This document shows, piece by piece, positions 57,286-64,000 of a stretch of DNA of 64,000 bases. Both the position numbers and the translations under genes were made by a program. The number at the start of each line of letters is the position of its first letter. The stretch's first letter is position 1. Below the pieces are notes generated by a model, which saw nothing but the letters and a program-made list of their open reading frames with translations, ran no database searches and was not told where the DNA came from. Source of the DNA: Acinetobacter calcoaceticus DSM 30006 = CIP 81.8 (GTDB taxonomy: Bacteria > Pseudomonadota > Gammaproteobacteria > Pseudomonadales > Moraxellaceae); the NCBI RefSeq assembly GCF_000368965.1, contig NZ_KB849780.1:186001-250000 (forward strand). The letters run 5' to 3'.

Positions 57286-59007
57286 ATGTTCATAGAAATC
57301 GGTGACTTTTTAAATCTTCGTCTAAAACAAATGGGTATCCAACATCTCTTTGGTGTACCTGGTGATTTTAACCTCTCATATCTAGAACAAGTTGAAGCAG
57401 ATCCAGAACTCGAATTTATTGGAAATTGTAATGAATTAAATGCTGCCTATGCAGCAGATGGTTATGCACGAATTAACGGTTTTTCTGCCTTGGCAACCAC
57501 ATATGGTGTAGGTGACTTAAGTGCCATTAATGGCATTGCAGGTGCATATGCAGAAAATGTACCTCTTATCCATATTTCTGGTATTCCACCTTTACATGCA
57601 GTTCAAAAGGGCACTTTGATCCACCATACGTTGGTTGATGGTAACTACGACAATATTATGAACTGTATGAAAGAGTTCACAGTTGCTCAAACACGTTTAA
57701 CTCCAGCAAATGCAGCCTTTGAAATTGACCGTGTATTACGTCAGTGTTTCCTTGATCGCCGCCCTGTACATATCCAACTACCAGGGGATATTACTCACGT
57801 TAAAATTGAAGTGTCTGAGCGTCCGCTCGACCTAAGTTATCCAGCTGTTGAACCTGAATTATTGCAAACTGTGGTGAGCAAACTCTGTGACATTATTGCG
57901 AATGCTCAAAGCCCAGCGCTTCTTATTGATAATGAAGCTTCAGTTTTTGGTGTAACTTCACTTTTAAATGATTTATCTCAAAAGTGCTCAATTCCATTTG
58001 CCGGTATGAATACTGCAAAAAATATTATGGATGAAGGCTCACCTCGTTACATCGGTACTTATGTGGGTGGGGCAAGCCAGCCACATGTTAAAAATATCAT
58101 TGAGCAGTCTGATTGTTTAATTGGTATTGGAGCACGTTTTACCGACGTCGGTTCAGCTGTATTTACTCATCAAATTGCGACTAAAAACTATATCGAAATT
58201 AAATCTTATGGTCTGAATATTTTTGGTCAGGATTTTCCAGGCATTGAGATTGGACAATTACTTGTTGAGTTAAATAAAAAAGTTGCACCGCGTAAAGCGA
58301 CTAAACCTGTTCTTGAAAAACAACCTCAAAAAGCCTTTGAAGCCCCAGCACAACAAAAGCTAAGCCAAGATGTACTTTGGAACTATATTGCAGGTTTCTT
58401 AAAAGAAGATGATGTGATTATTGGAGAGGTGGGAACTTCAAACTCAGCTTTGTCTGGTTTAAAACTTCCTGCTACAGCTAAATATATTGCTCAGCCACTT
58501 TGGGGTTCAATCGGTTATACCTTACCGGCTTTACTTGGTAGTTTGCTAGCTGCTCCTGAACGCCGTCAAATTCTATTTATTGGTGATGGTTCATTCCAGC
58601 TTACGGTACAAGAGCTCTCTACGATTATCCGTCACGGTTTAAAACCCATTATTTTCTTGCTGAACAATGGCGGTTACACCATTGAGCGATTAATCATGGG
58701 CGAAAACGCTGCCTATAACGATGTACAAAACTGGAAATATACTGAAATTCCAGCCGTATTTAACGGAAAAAAAGGCCATACCACCTATGTGGTTGAAACT
58801 GCTGGACAGCTAAAGAGTGTTTTAGACAATGTTCATCAGAATGATCAGTTAACGTTTATTGAATTAAAACTACCAGCAATGGATGCGCCGGTGAGTTTGA
58901 AAAAATTTGCTTCTGTGATTGCTCGTTTTGACTACGGTGATCGCGGTTACGAAATTTTAAAGGAGCGTTCCCAGCCTATTAAATGTAAGGATGCAAGCTC
59001 GTTTTAA
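57286..59007 (+). CDS. ipdC: indolepyruvate/phenylpyruvate decarboxylase (TPP enzyme)
   Basis: Thiamine-diphosphate decarboxylase of 2-oxo acids, 573 aa. The pyrimidine domain has IQHLFGVPGDFNLSYLEQV near 19-37 and the cofactor Glu near 51 (NCNELNAAYAADGYAR). The diphosphate domain has GEVGTSNSALSG near 382-393 and the Mg/TPP motif GDGSFQLTVQE near 432, with NNGGYTIE near 461. The twin-His active site is seen as IHHTLVDG near 113-120. It could act on indolepyruvate, phenylpyruvate or another aryl pyruvate; the set with the permease and aldehyde dehydrogenase suggests an Ehrlich-type pathway. Confidence 0.88.
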   Translation: MFIEIGDFLNLRLKQMGIQHLFGVPGDFNLSYLEQVEADPELEFIGNCNELNAAYAADGYARINGFSALATTYGVGDLSAINGIAGAYAENVPLIHISGIPPLHAVQKGTLIHHTLVDGNYDNIMNCMKEFTVAQTRLTPANAAFEIDRVLRQCFLDRRPVHIQLPGDITHVKIEVSERPLDLSYPAVEPELLQTVVSKLCDIIANAQSPALLIDNEASVFGVTSLLNDLSQKCSIPFAGMNTAKNIMDEGSPRYIGTYVGGASQPHVKNIIEQSDCLIGIGARFTDVGSAVFTHQIATKNYIEIKSYGLNIFGQDFPGIEIGQLLVELNKKVAPRKATKPVLEKQPQKAFEAPAQQKLSQDVLWNYIAGFLKEDDVIIGEVGTSNSALSGLKLPATAKYIAQPLWGSIGYTLPALLGSLLAAPERRQILFIGDGSFQLTVQELSTIIRHGLKPIIFLLNNGGYTIERLIMGENAAYNDVQNWKYTEIPAVFNGKKGHTTYVVETAGQLKSVLDNVHQNDQLTFIELKLPAMDAPVSLKKFASVIARFDYGDRGYEILKERSQPIKCKDASSF

Positions 59008-59067
59008 ATAGAAGACAGGACAAGTCTTCTCAAAAATTAAATGGACTCATATTAAAGCAAACTTATG

Positions 59068-59094
59068 TCCGAAGGTCGGTTTCTGACCTTCGGA
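59068..59094 (+). repeat. strong hairpin between ipdC and permease
   Basis: TCCGAAGGTC and GACCTTCGGA form a ten-base perfect stem with a seven-base loop. There is no T run after it, so it is not a standard terminator. It may stabilise the ipdC 3' end or lower expression of the permease. Confidence 0.6.
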
Positions 59095-59148
59095 TATGGT
59101 GCTGAATAAAGGTGTACAGGAAGTGACACCAACATTGGAGATAATGTT

Positions 59149-60528
59149 ATGGATGCAAACAATAAGCACGAGTTAAAACAAGGCTTATCCAATCGGCATA
59201 TTCAACTCATCGCGCTCGGAGGGGCGATCGGAACAGGGTTGTTTTTAGGTCTTTCGCAAACGATTAAACTGGCAGGTCCTTCAATTTTATTGGGATATGC
59301 AATTGCTGGCATTATCGCTTTCTTAATTATGCGTCATTTAGGTGAAATGGTTGTTGAGGAACCAGTAAGCGGTTCATTCAGTTATTTTGCCAATAAGTAC
59401 TGGGGCAAAATGGCTGGTTTTATGTCTGGCTGGAACTATTGGGTGTTGTATGTACTGGTAAGCATGGCTGAACTCAGTGCAATTGGAACCTTCATTCAGT
59501 TCTGGTGGCCTGAAATTCCCACTTGGCTGACTGCTTTATTTTTCTTTATTTTAATTAACGGCATTAACTTGGTAAATGTCCGCTTTTTTGGGGAATCCGA
59601 ATTCTTATTTTCCTGCATTAAGATTGTTGCAATTTTAAGTATGATTGGTTTTGGTGCCTATCTCTTGTTTACAGGTTCTGCTGGTCCGCAAGCAGGTATT
59701 GCGAATTTATGGCAACACGGTGGTTTCTTCCCGCACGGAATTCATGGTTTTGTCATGGCTTTGGCCGTCATTATGTTTGCATTTGGTGGCTTAGAATTAA
59801 TTGGTATTGCTGCGGCTGAAACTAAAAAACCTGAAACGACTATTCCAAAAGCAGTGAACCAGATTGTTTATCGTATTTTAATTTTTTATATCGGTGCGAT
59901 TGGGATCTTACTGTGTCTTTACCCTTGGAATATGGTTGCAGAAGGCGGTAGTCCATTTGTAATGATTTTCCAGTCATTAAATAGTAATGGCGTTGCGAAC
60001 GTTTTAAACTTTGTGGTCTTGATTGCTGCCATTTCAGTTTATAACAGCTGTATTTATTGTAATAGCCGTATGTTGCATGGTTTAGCAGAGCAGGGTAATG
60101 CCCCAGCTATCTTGAAAAAAGTAAACAGTCGTGGCATTCCAGTTCCAGCAGCAGCGGTATCTGCATCAATCACAGCAATATGTGTGGTCGTAAATTACCT
60201 AATTCCAGGTCAAGCTTTTCAGCTCTTTATGATGCTGGTTGTGGCGGCACTTGTCATTAACTGGCTCATGATTTCAGTGACTCATTTGAAATTCACTAAA
60301 GCAATGAAATTGCAAAAACGTCAAACCAAATTCCAAAGCATTCTTAGCCCATGGAGTAATTATTTAACCATTAGCTTTGTATGTTTTATTCTTATTATTA
60401 TGGCAATGACGCCAGATATGAGACTTGCCGTTATTTTAGGCCCAATCTGGTTGGCTGTTTTAGCGCTTACGTATTTCTTAAAATATCGTAAAAAAATGGT
60501 TGCGATGCCAGAAGTACAATCGAGTTGA
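59149..60528 (+). CDS. amino-acid permease, AroP/PheP-like
   Basis: APC-superfamily (AAT family) inner-membrane transporter of 459 aa with twelve predicted helices. The start QLIALGGAIGTGLFLGLSQ near 20-38, GEMVVEEPVSGSFSYFA near 66-82, and FAFGGLELIGIAAAETKKPE near 207-226 are family hallmarks. Substrate specificity cannot be read, but the neighbouring ipdC and aldehyde dehydrogenase suggest uptake of Phe, Tyr or Trp. It follows ipdC with a hairpin in between, and is followed by a probable terminator. Confidence 0.85.
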   Translation: MDANNKHELKQGLSNRHIQLIALGGAIGTGLFLGLSQTIKLAGPSILLGYAIAGIIAFLIMRHLGEMVVEEPVSGSFSYFANKYWGKMAGFMSGWNYWVLYVLVSMAELSAIGTFIQFWWPEIPTWLTALFFFILINGINLVNVRFFGESEFLFSCIKIVAILSMIGFGAYLLFTGSAGPQAGIANLWQHGGFFPHGIHGFVMALAVIMFAFGGLELIGIAAAETKKPETTIPKAVNQIVYRILIFYIGAIGILLCLYPWNMVAEGGSPFVMIFQSLNSNGVANVLNFVVLIAAISVYNSCIYCNSRMLHGLAEQGNAPAILKKVNSRGIPVPAAAVSASITAICVVVNYLIPGQAFQLFMMLVVAALVINWLMISVTHLKFTKAMKLQKRQTKFQSILSPWSNYLTISFVCFILIIMAMTPDMRLAVILGPIWLAVLALTYFLKYRKKMVAMPEVQSS

Positions 60529-60553
60529 TCGTTTAAATTGACAATGATATTGC

Positions 60554-60590
60554 GGTTACCTGACTTAGAGTAGGTAACCCTTTATCTTTT
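60554..60590 (+). terminator. probable terminator of the permease gene
   Basis: GGTTACCT/AGGTAACC arms around a ten-base loop, then a T-rich stretch (CTTTATCTTTT). Confidence 0.65.
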
Positions 60591-60896
60591 GTCATATTAT
60601 TTTCATGTTACAAAGAAATTATTATTTTTAGAAATATTTTAATAAAAACTTCCTTAATCAAAAAATATTTTAATCATTAAACTAAAGATAACTAAATTAT
60701 CGTTTTTTAATACATTTATAACATCTTTATTTTTTATATTTTATAAATACAAAAATCTTATATTTTTAACGAGTGTAATAATACAGACTAATATGCAAGG
60801 TAAAATACCTACTTAGATTGAATTAAATATTTGATAGTAGGCAAAAAATAATAATGTGACAATTAACAATATTGAAATCATTAAAGCGTCATCATA
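60591..60896. other. AT-rich intergenic stretch upstream of pstS promoter
   Basis: Very AT-rich sequence without any convincing gene. It may contain upstream promoter elements; nothing specific is seen apart from the Pho box that follows. Confidence 0.4.
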
Positions 60897-60914
60897 CTGT
60901 AACTTAATTGTCAT
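60886..60914 (+). promoter_or_regulatory. Pho box (three 11-base repeats) of the pst operon
   Basis: GCGTCAT, CTGTAAC and TTGTCAT occur at 60886, 60897 and 60908, each separated by four A/T-rich bases (CATA, TTAA). This is the direct-repeat pattern bound by PhoB (CTGTCAT-like units every 11 bases). A possible -10 lies at 60921-60930, at the spacing expected when PhoB replaces the -35. Confidence 0.8.
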
Positions 60915-61004
60915 ATTTTCTATTCACAATGCAGCTATCGAAGAGCGTACAAGCACTCAACAAAAAGTGACGTACAACCTATTGCATTAATGAGAGAGAA
61001 CAGA

Positions 61005-62036
61005 ATGCGCTTAAATCCACGTCAAATCGCAATTGCGTTAGCAGTAACTGGGGCAGCTGTAACAACGACTGCAAATGCAGCTCGTGATACGATTCAAATT
61101 GCTGGTTCTTCAACTGTACTACCATTTGCCAGCGTTGTAGCTGAAGAGTTTGGTAATACATTCCCTCAATTTAAAACTCCTGTAGTTGGTTCTGGCGGTT
61201 CTTCTGCTGGTTTGAAACAGTTCTGCCAAGGTGTGGGCGACAACACTATCGATGTTGCTAACTCTTCTCGTAAAATTAAAAGCACTGAAATTGAAGCTTG
61301 TAACAAAGCTGGTGTAAAACAAATTCAAGAAATCAAAATTGGTTACGATGGCATTGTATTTGCGTCTAACTCAAATAAAGCAGCCTATAAATTAAAACCT
61401 TACCATGTGTTTGCTGCTTTAGCTGCACAGTTACCTTCAAAAGGTAAATTGGTTCCAAACCCATATACAAACTGGAACCAGATTGATAAATCACTTCCAA
61501 ATGAACCAATTACACTTGTAATTCCTGCATCTAACCACGGTACACGTGAAGTTTTCCAAGAGAAAATGGTTGAAGCGGGCTGTGAATCGTATGAATACTT
61601 CAAGAGCCTAGATAAAGATGCTCAGAAGAAAGCATGTTCTACTTTCCGTAAAGATGGTCGTGTAATTGAAATTGCTGGTGATTACACAGAAACATTAGCT
61701 CGCTTAAAGACTTCTCCAAGTGCAGTAGGCGTGTTTGGTTTAAGTTTCTATGATATGAACCGTGACAAGTTACGTGTAGCAACAGTAAACAATGTTATTC
61801 CTTCTGAGAAAACAGTATTGAACGGTACATATCCTGTATCTCGTCCATTGTTCTTCTACGTGAAAGGCGAACATTTAAAATCAGTTAAAGGCTTACCGCA
61901 ATTTGTAGAATACTTTGTAAGCAAAAAAGCAACAGGTAAAGGTTCTAAAGCTGAGCGTGATGGCTTAATCGCAATGTCTGATGCTGAACGTGCAAAAGTT
62001 TTGGCTGACTTTAAAGCAGGTAAAACTGTTAAATAA
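61005..62036 (+). CDS. pstS: phosphate ABC transporter, periplasmic binding protein
   Basis: Periplasmic phosphate receptor of the high-affinity Pst system. A signal peptide spans about 1-25 (ending ANA-AR). The PstS fold opens with IQIAGSSTVLPFASVVAEEF, with the phosphate loops SGGSSAGLKQFC near 65-76 and NSSRKI near 89-94. GTREVFQEKM near 180 is the third loop. ATG 61005 is preferred over ATG 60990: GAGAGAA lies just upstream and the signal peptide is then of normal length. 343 aa. Pho-box controlled. Confidence 0.93.
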   Translation: MRLNPRQIAIALAVTGAAVTTTANAARDTIQIAGSSTVLPFASVVAEEFGNTFPQFKTPVVGSGGSSAGLKQFCQGVGDNTIDVANSSRKIKSTEIEACNKAGVKQIQEIKIGYDGIVFASNSNKAAYKLKPYHVFAALAAQLPSKGKLVPNPYTNWNQIDKSLPNEPITLVIPASNHGTREVFQEKMVEAGCESYEYFKSLDKDAQKKACSTFRKDGRVIEIAGDYTETLARLKTSPSAVGVFGLSFYDMNRDKLRVATVNNVIPSEKTVLNGTYPVSRPLFFYVKGEHLKSVKGLPQFVEYFVSKKATGKGSKAERDGLIAMSDAERAKVLADFKAGKTVK

Positions 62037-62051
62037 GTTAGTTTGAATGAG

Positions 62052-62085
62052 GGCTGGTGATCTTGAGAGTTCATCAGCCTTTTTG
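62052..62085 (+). terminator. hairpin with T run between pstS and pstC
   Basis: GGCTGGTGA/TTCATCAGCC pairing (one G-T pair) followed by TTTTT. It is likely a partial terminator that keeps pstS expression above that of the membrane subunits. Confidence 0.7.
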
Positions 62086-62136
62086 TCTAACTTGTTTTTT
62101 CCAAATTATGACAATTGAGAAAACAGTGGAGAGTAC

Positions 62137-63516
62137 ATGAATCTGCTACTTATCGGTGTGTTGTTGGCCCTTGTGGCAATCGCATATCAACTTGGGCTGA
62201 GAAAAAGCCGTAACCTAGCAGGTAAGGGAAGCAACTCGGCGACGTTACATTCTCGTCCTGGTTATTATGGTGCACTGGTTGGACTTTGGTGCGGTATCCC
62301 TGCTTTTTTAATTTTGATCATTTGGAGCTTGGTTGAACCAAGTATTTTAAATCATATTATTTTTAATAATATTCCCGCGTCTATAAGTGCTTCACTTGAT
62401 GAAGCTGGCAGAAGTGTATTGGTTGATCGTGTTCAAGCGATTGCTTCAGGTTTTGGGGTAAGTGATAAACCGGCAGCCTATGAATTAGCTGCTGCACAAC
62501 AGTTTGCAAAATTTCAAACCATTGGCTCTTTTGCCAAGTTTGCTGTTGTAGTTTGCGCAGCTTTATTGGGTTTAGTTTGGGCAAAGAAAAAAATTAATCA
62601 ACAATATCGTGCGCGTAACCAAGTTGAACGTGCCATTAATGTTGCTTTGATTTTATGTTCTGGTGTTGCGATTTTAACAACCATCGGTATTGTGATGTCG
62701 ATGTTTGGCGAAGCAATGCACTTCTTCCGTTTTGTAAGCCCACTTGATTTCTTCTTTGGGACAGAGTGGAACCCAGGCTTTAGTACTTCAGGTAATGTTG
62801 AAGGTAGTTATGGTTTACTGCCATTACTTTGGGGCACACTCATGGTCAGCGGCATAGCCTTATTGGTTGCTGTACCTGTAGGACTCATGATTGCTATTTA
62901 TTTAGCTGAATATGCCTCGCCATGGTTACGCTCATGGGCAAAACCAACGATTGAAGTTTTAGCCGGTATTCCAACAATTGTTTATGGTGTTTTTGCCATG
63001 ATGGTTATTGGACCATTTTTCAAGACAGCTGGTGCTTATGTGGGGCTTGAAATTAACGCGACCAGTGCTTTAACTGCTGGTTTCGTGATGGGAATTATGA
63101 TTATTCCGTTTGTTTCTTCTTTATCAGACGACATTATTACCCAAGTGCCTCGTGCTTTACGTGACGGTTCTTTAGGACTTGGAGCAACTAAGTCTGAAAC
63201 AATTCGTCAAGTCGTTTTACCCGCTGCATTACCAGGTATTACGGGTGCCTTTTTATTAGCTGTCTCTCGTGCCGTAGGGGAAACCATGATCGTGGTTTTG
63301 GCTGCAGGGAACAGTCCACTTTTACATGCAAATCCATTTGAAGCTGTTTCGACAGTGACCGTTACGATCGTAAAACAGTTAACTGGTGATACTGACTTTG
63401 CCAGCCCACAAGCTTTGGTTGCATTCGCGTTAGGTCTAACACTCTTTGTGATTACCTTATGTTTAAACATTGTTGCACTGTACATTGTGCGTAAATACCG
63501 TGAGCAATACGAATGA
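62137..63516 (+). CDS. pstC: phosphate ABC transporter permease PstC
   Basis: Inner-membrane permease subunit, 459 aa, longer than E. coli PstC (319 aa) by an N-terminal extension with two or three extra helices (about 2-22, 45-70 and 130-150). The core has six helices. The ABC-permease motif is DGSLGLGATKSETIRQVVLP near 341-360, and GIPTIVYGVFAMM near 277-289 is family specific. The stop overlaps the pstA start by ATGA. Confidence 0.92.
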   Translation: MNLLLIGVLLALVAIAYQLGLRKSRNLAGKGSNSATLHSRPGYYGALVGLWCGIPAFLILIIWSLVEPSILNHIIFNNIPASISASLDEAGRSVLVDRVQAIASGFGVSDKPAAYELAAAQQFAKFQTIGSFAKFAVVVCAALLGLVWAKKKINQQYRARNQVERAINVALILCSGVAILTTIGIVMSMFGEAMHFFRFVSPLDFFFGTEWNPGFSTSGNVEGSYGLLPLLWGTLMVSGIALLVAVPVGLMIAIYLAEYASPWLRSWAKPTIEVLAGIPTIVYGVFAMMVIGPFFKTAGAYVGLEINATSALTAGFVMGIMIIPFVSSLSDDIITQVPRALRDGSLGLGATKSETIRQVVLPAALPGITGAFLLAVSRAVGETMIVVLAAGNSPLLHANPFEAVSTVTVTIVKQLTGDTDFASPQALVAFALGLTLFVITLCLNIVALYIVRKYREQYE

Positions 63517-64000
63517 GTACATCAAATACATCGTCTCCTATGGATCAGAACGTATTTGATCCAAAAGCTGCTGCTGAAACACGTGAACGACGTAAACTGC
63601 TTATTGAAAAAACTTTGGCTACACGTCATCGCAAAGAAAAGGCTTTTCGTTATGCTGGTTTCTCGGCAGTTATAATTGGGCTTGCATTCGTTGCGCTATT
63701 GTTTAGCAGTATTTTGGCAAAAGGCTTACCTGCTTTTTGGCAAACGAGTATGAATGTTCCAATTTACTTTGACCCGAAATTGATTGATGCAGGTCCAGTA
63801 CCTGTTCGTGGACAAGGTGAAACACCAGCACATTATCAAGAGCGCTATATCGATTGGCAAACTAAAATGGGTATGGTGGATTGGGACGGAATTATTGTAA
63901 ATGGAATGATTGCCAAAGACCCTGCACTTGCTAGCCAGCGTGATTACTTAAGTAGTCTTTATGCAAGTTCAGAGGCTTATCGTTTACGTGATATGGTTTT
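63513..64000 (+). CDS. pstA: phosphate ABC transporter permease PstA (5' part)
   Basis: Partial gene cut by the window edge; 162 codons are visible and open. A hydrophilic N-terminus (about 1-45, basic near 24-45) is followed by a membrane helix near 48-70, then a long periplasmic stretch, as in the extended PstA proteins of Acinetobacter. It starts within the pstC stop (ATGA overlap). Identity rests mainly on position after pstS-pstC; the conserved permease motif lies outside. pstB and phoU are expected to the right. Confidence 0.85.
   Translation, partial: MSTSNTSSPMDQNVFDPKAAAETRERRKLLIEKTLATRHRKEKAFRYAGFSAVIIGLAFVALLFSSILAKGLPAFWQTSMNVPIYFDPKLIDAGPVPVRGQGETPAHYQERYIDWQTKMGMVDWDGIIVNGMIAKDPALASQRDYLSSLYASSEAYRLRDMV

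Overview
This 64 kb window looks like ordinary chromosome of Acinetobacter, most likely the A. calcoaceticus-baumannii complex. That rests on the AT-rich base composition, the adjacent dat-ddc genes for 1,3-diaminopropane, a monomeric plus a dimeric isocitrate dehydrogenase either side of rluE, and close matches to gamma-proteobacterial families. The species is inferred; no rRNA marker is present. I saw no tRNA, rRNA, insertion sequence, prophage or CRISPR array.

Layout. 1-7.5 kb: obgE, proB, a HAD phosphatase, a DUF1615 lipoprotein, dusB, a nitronate monooxygenase and a VIT-type metal transporter. 7.7-15.7 kb: an accessory envelope polysaccharide locus in two convergent arms. The plus arm encodes an NfrA-like outer-membrane TPR/beta-barrel protein and WecB. 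The minus arm is a tightly overlapping five-gene operon: a GGDEF-like membrane protein, an unknown membrane protein, a family-2 glycosyltransferase, a BcsB-like periplasmic protein and a DUF4434-like protein. The glycosyltransferase is broken by one in-frame amber codon at 13558-13560. 15.9-22.7 kb: photolyase, SlyD, NDH-2, a PBP5/6-type carboxypeptidase and an M61 peptidase. 23-27.7 kb: the two isocitrate dehydrogenases around rluE. 27.7-36.6 kb: an MFS/LysR pair, a TcyP cystine carrier, PhzF, an M16 peptidase and small conserved proteins. 36.6-46.3 kb: CYTH-CHAD, Mpo1-like, thiE, hemL, a degenerate EntB-like protein, rluA, rapA and an AI-2E family protein. 46.5-49.5 kb: a FabR/DesT-like regulator divergent from a ferredoxin reductase-desaturase pair. 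49.5-51.5 kb: a DUF4442 thioesterase-like gene divergent from a TetR gene, then a SIMPL protein. 52-54.9 kb: dat-ddc. 55-60.5 kb: aldehyde dehydrogenase, Lrp-family regulator, indolepyruvate/phenylpyruvate decarboxylase and an aromatic-type amino-acid permease. 61-64 kb: the start of the pst phosphate operon behind a three-repeat Pho box; pstA runs off the right edge.

How the genes work together. The polysaccharide locus resembles the E. coli NfrA/NfrB/WecB (N4 glycan receptor) pathway, but pairs it with a cellulose-type BcsB partner. I consider it the best candidate for an undescribed system, probably inactive in this isolate. The 55-60.5 kb cluster reads as an Ehrlich-type route from aromatic amino acids through 2-oxo acids and aldehydes to acids, with shared motifs suggesting control by the local Lrp protein. 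The desaturase pair has two tandem TACA-N2-TGTA sites matching the FabR operator pattern. A further find is an EntB-like protein that has lost both its isochorismatase signature and its phosphopantetheine serine.
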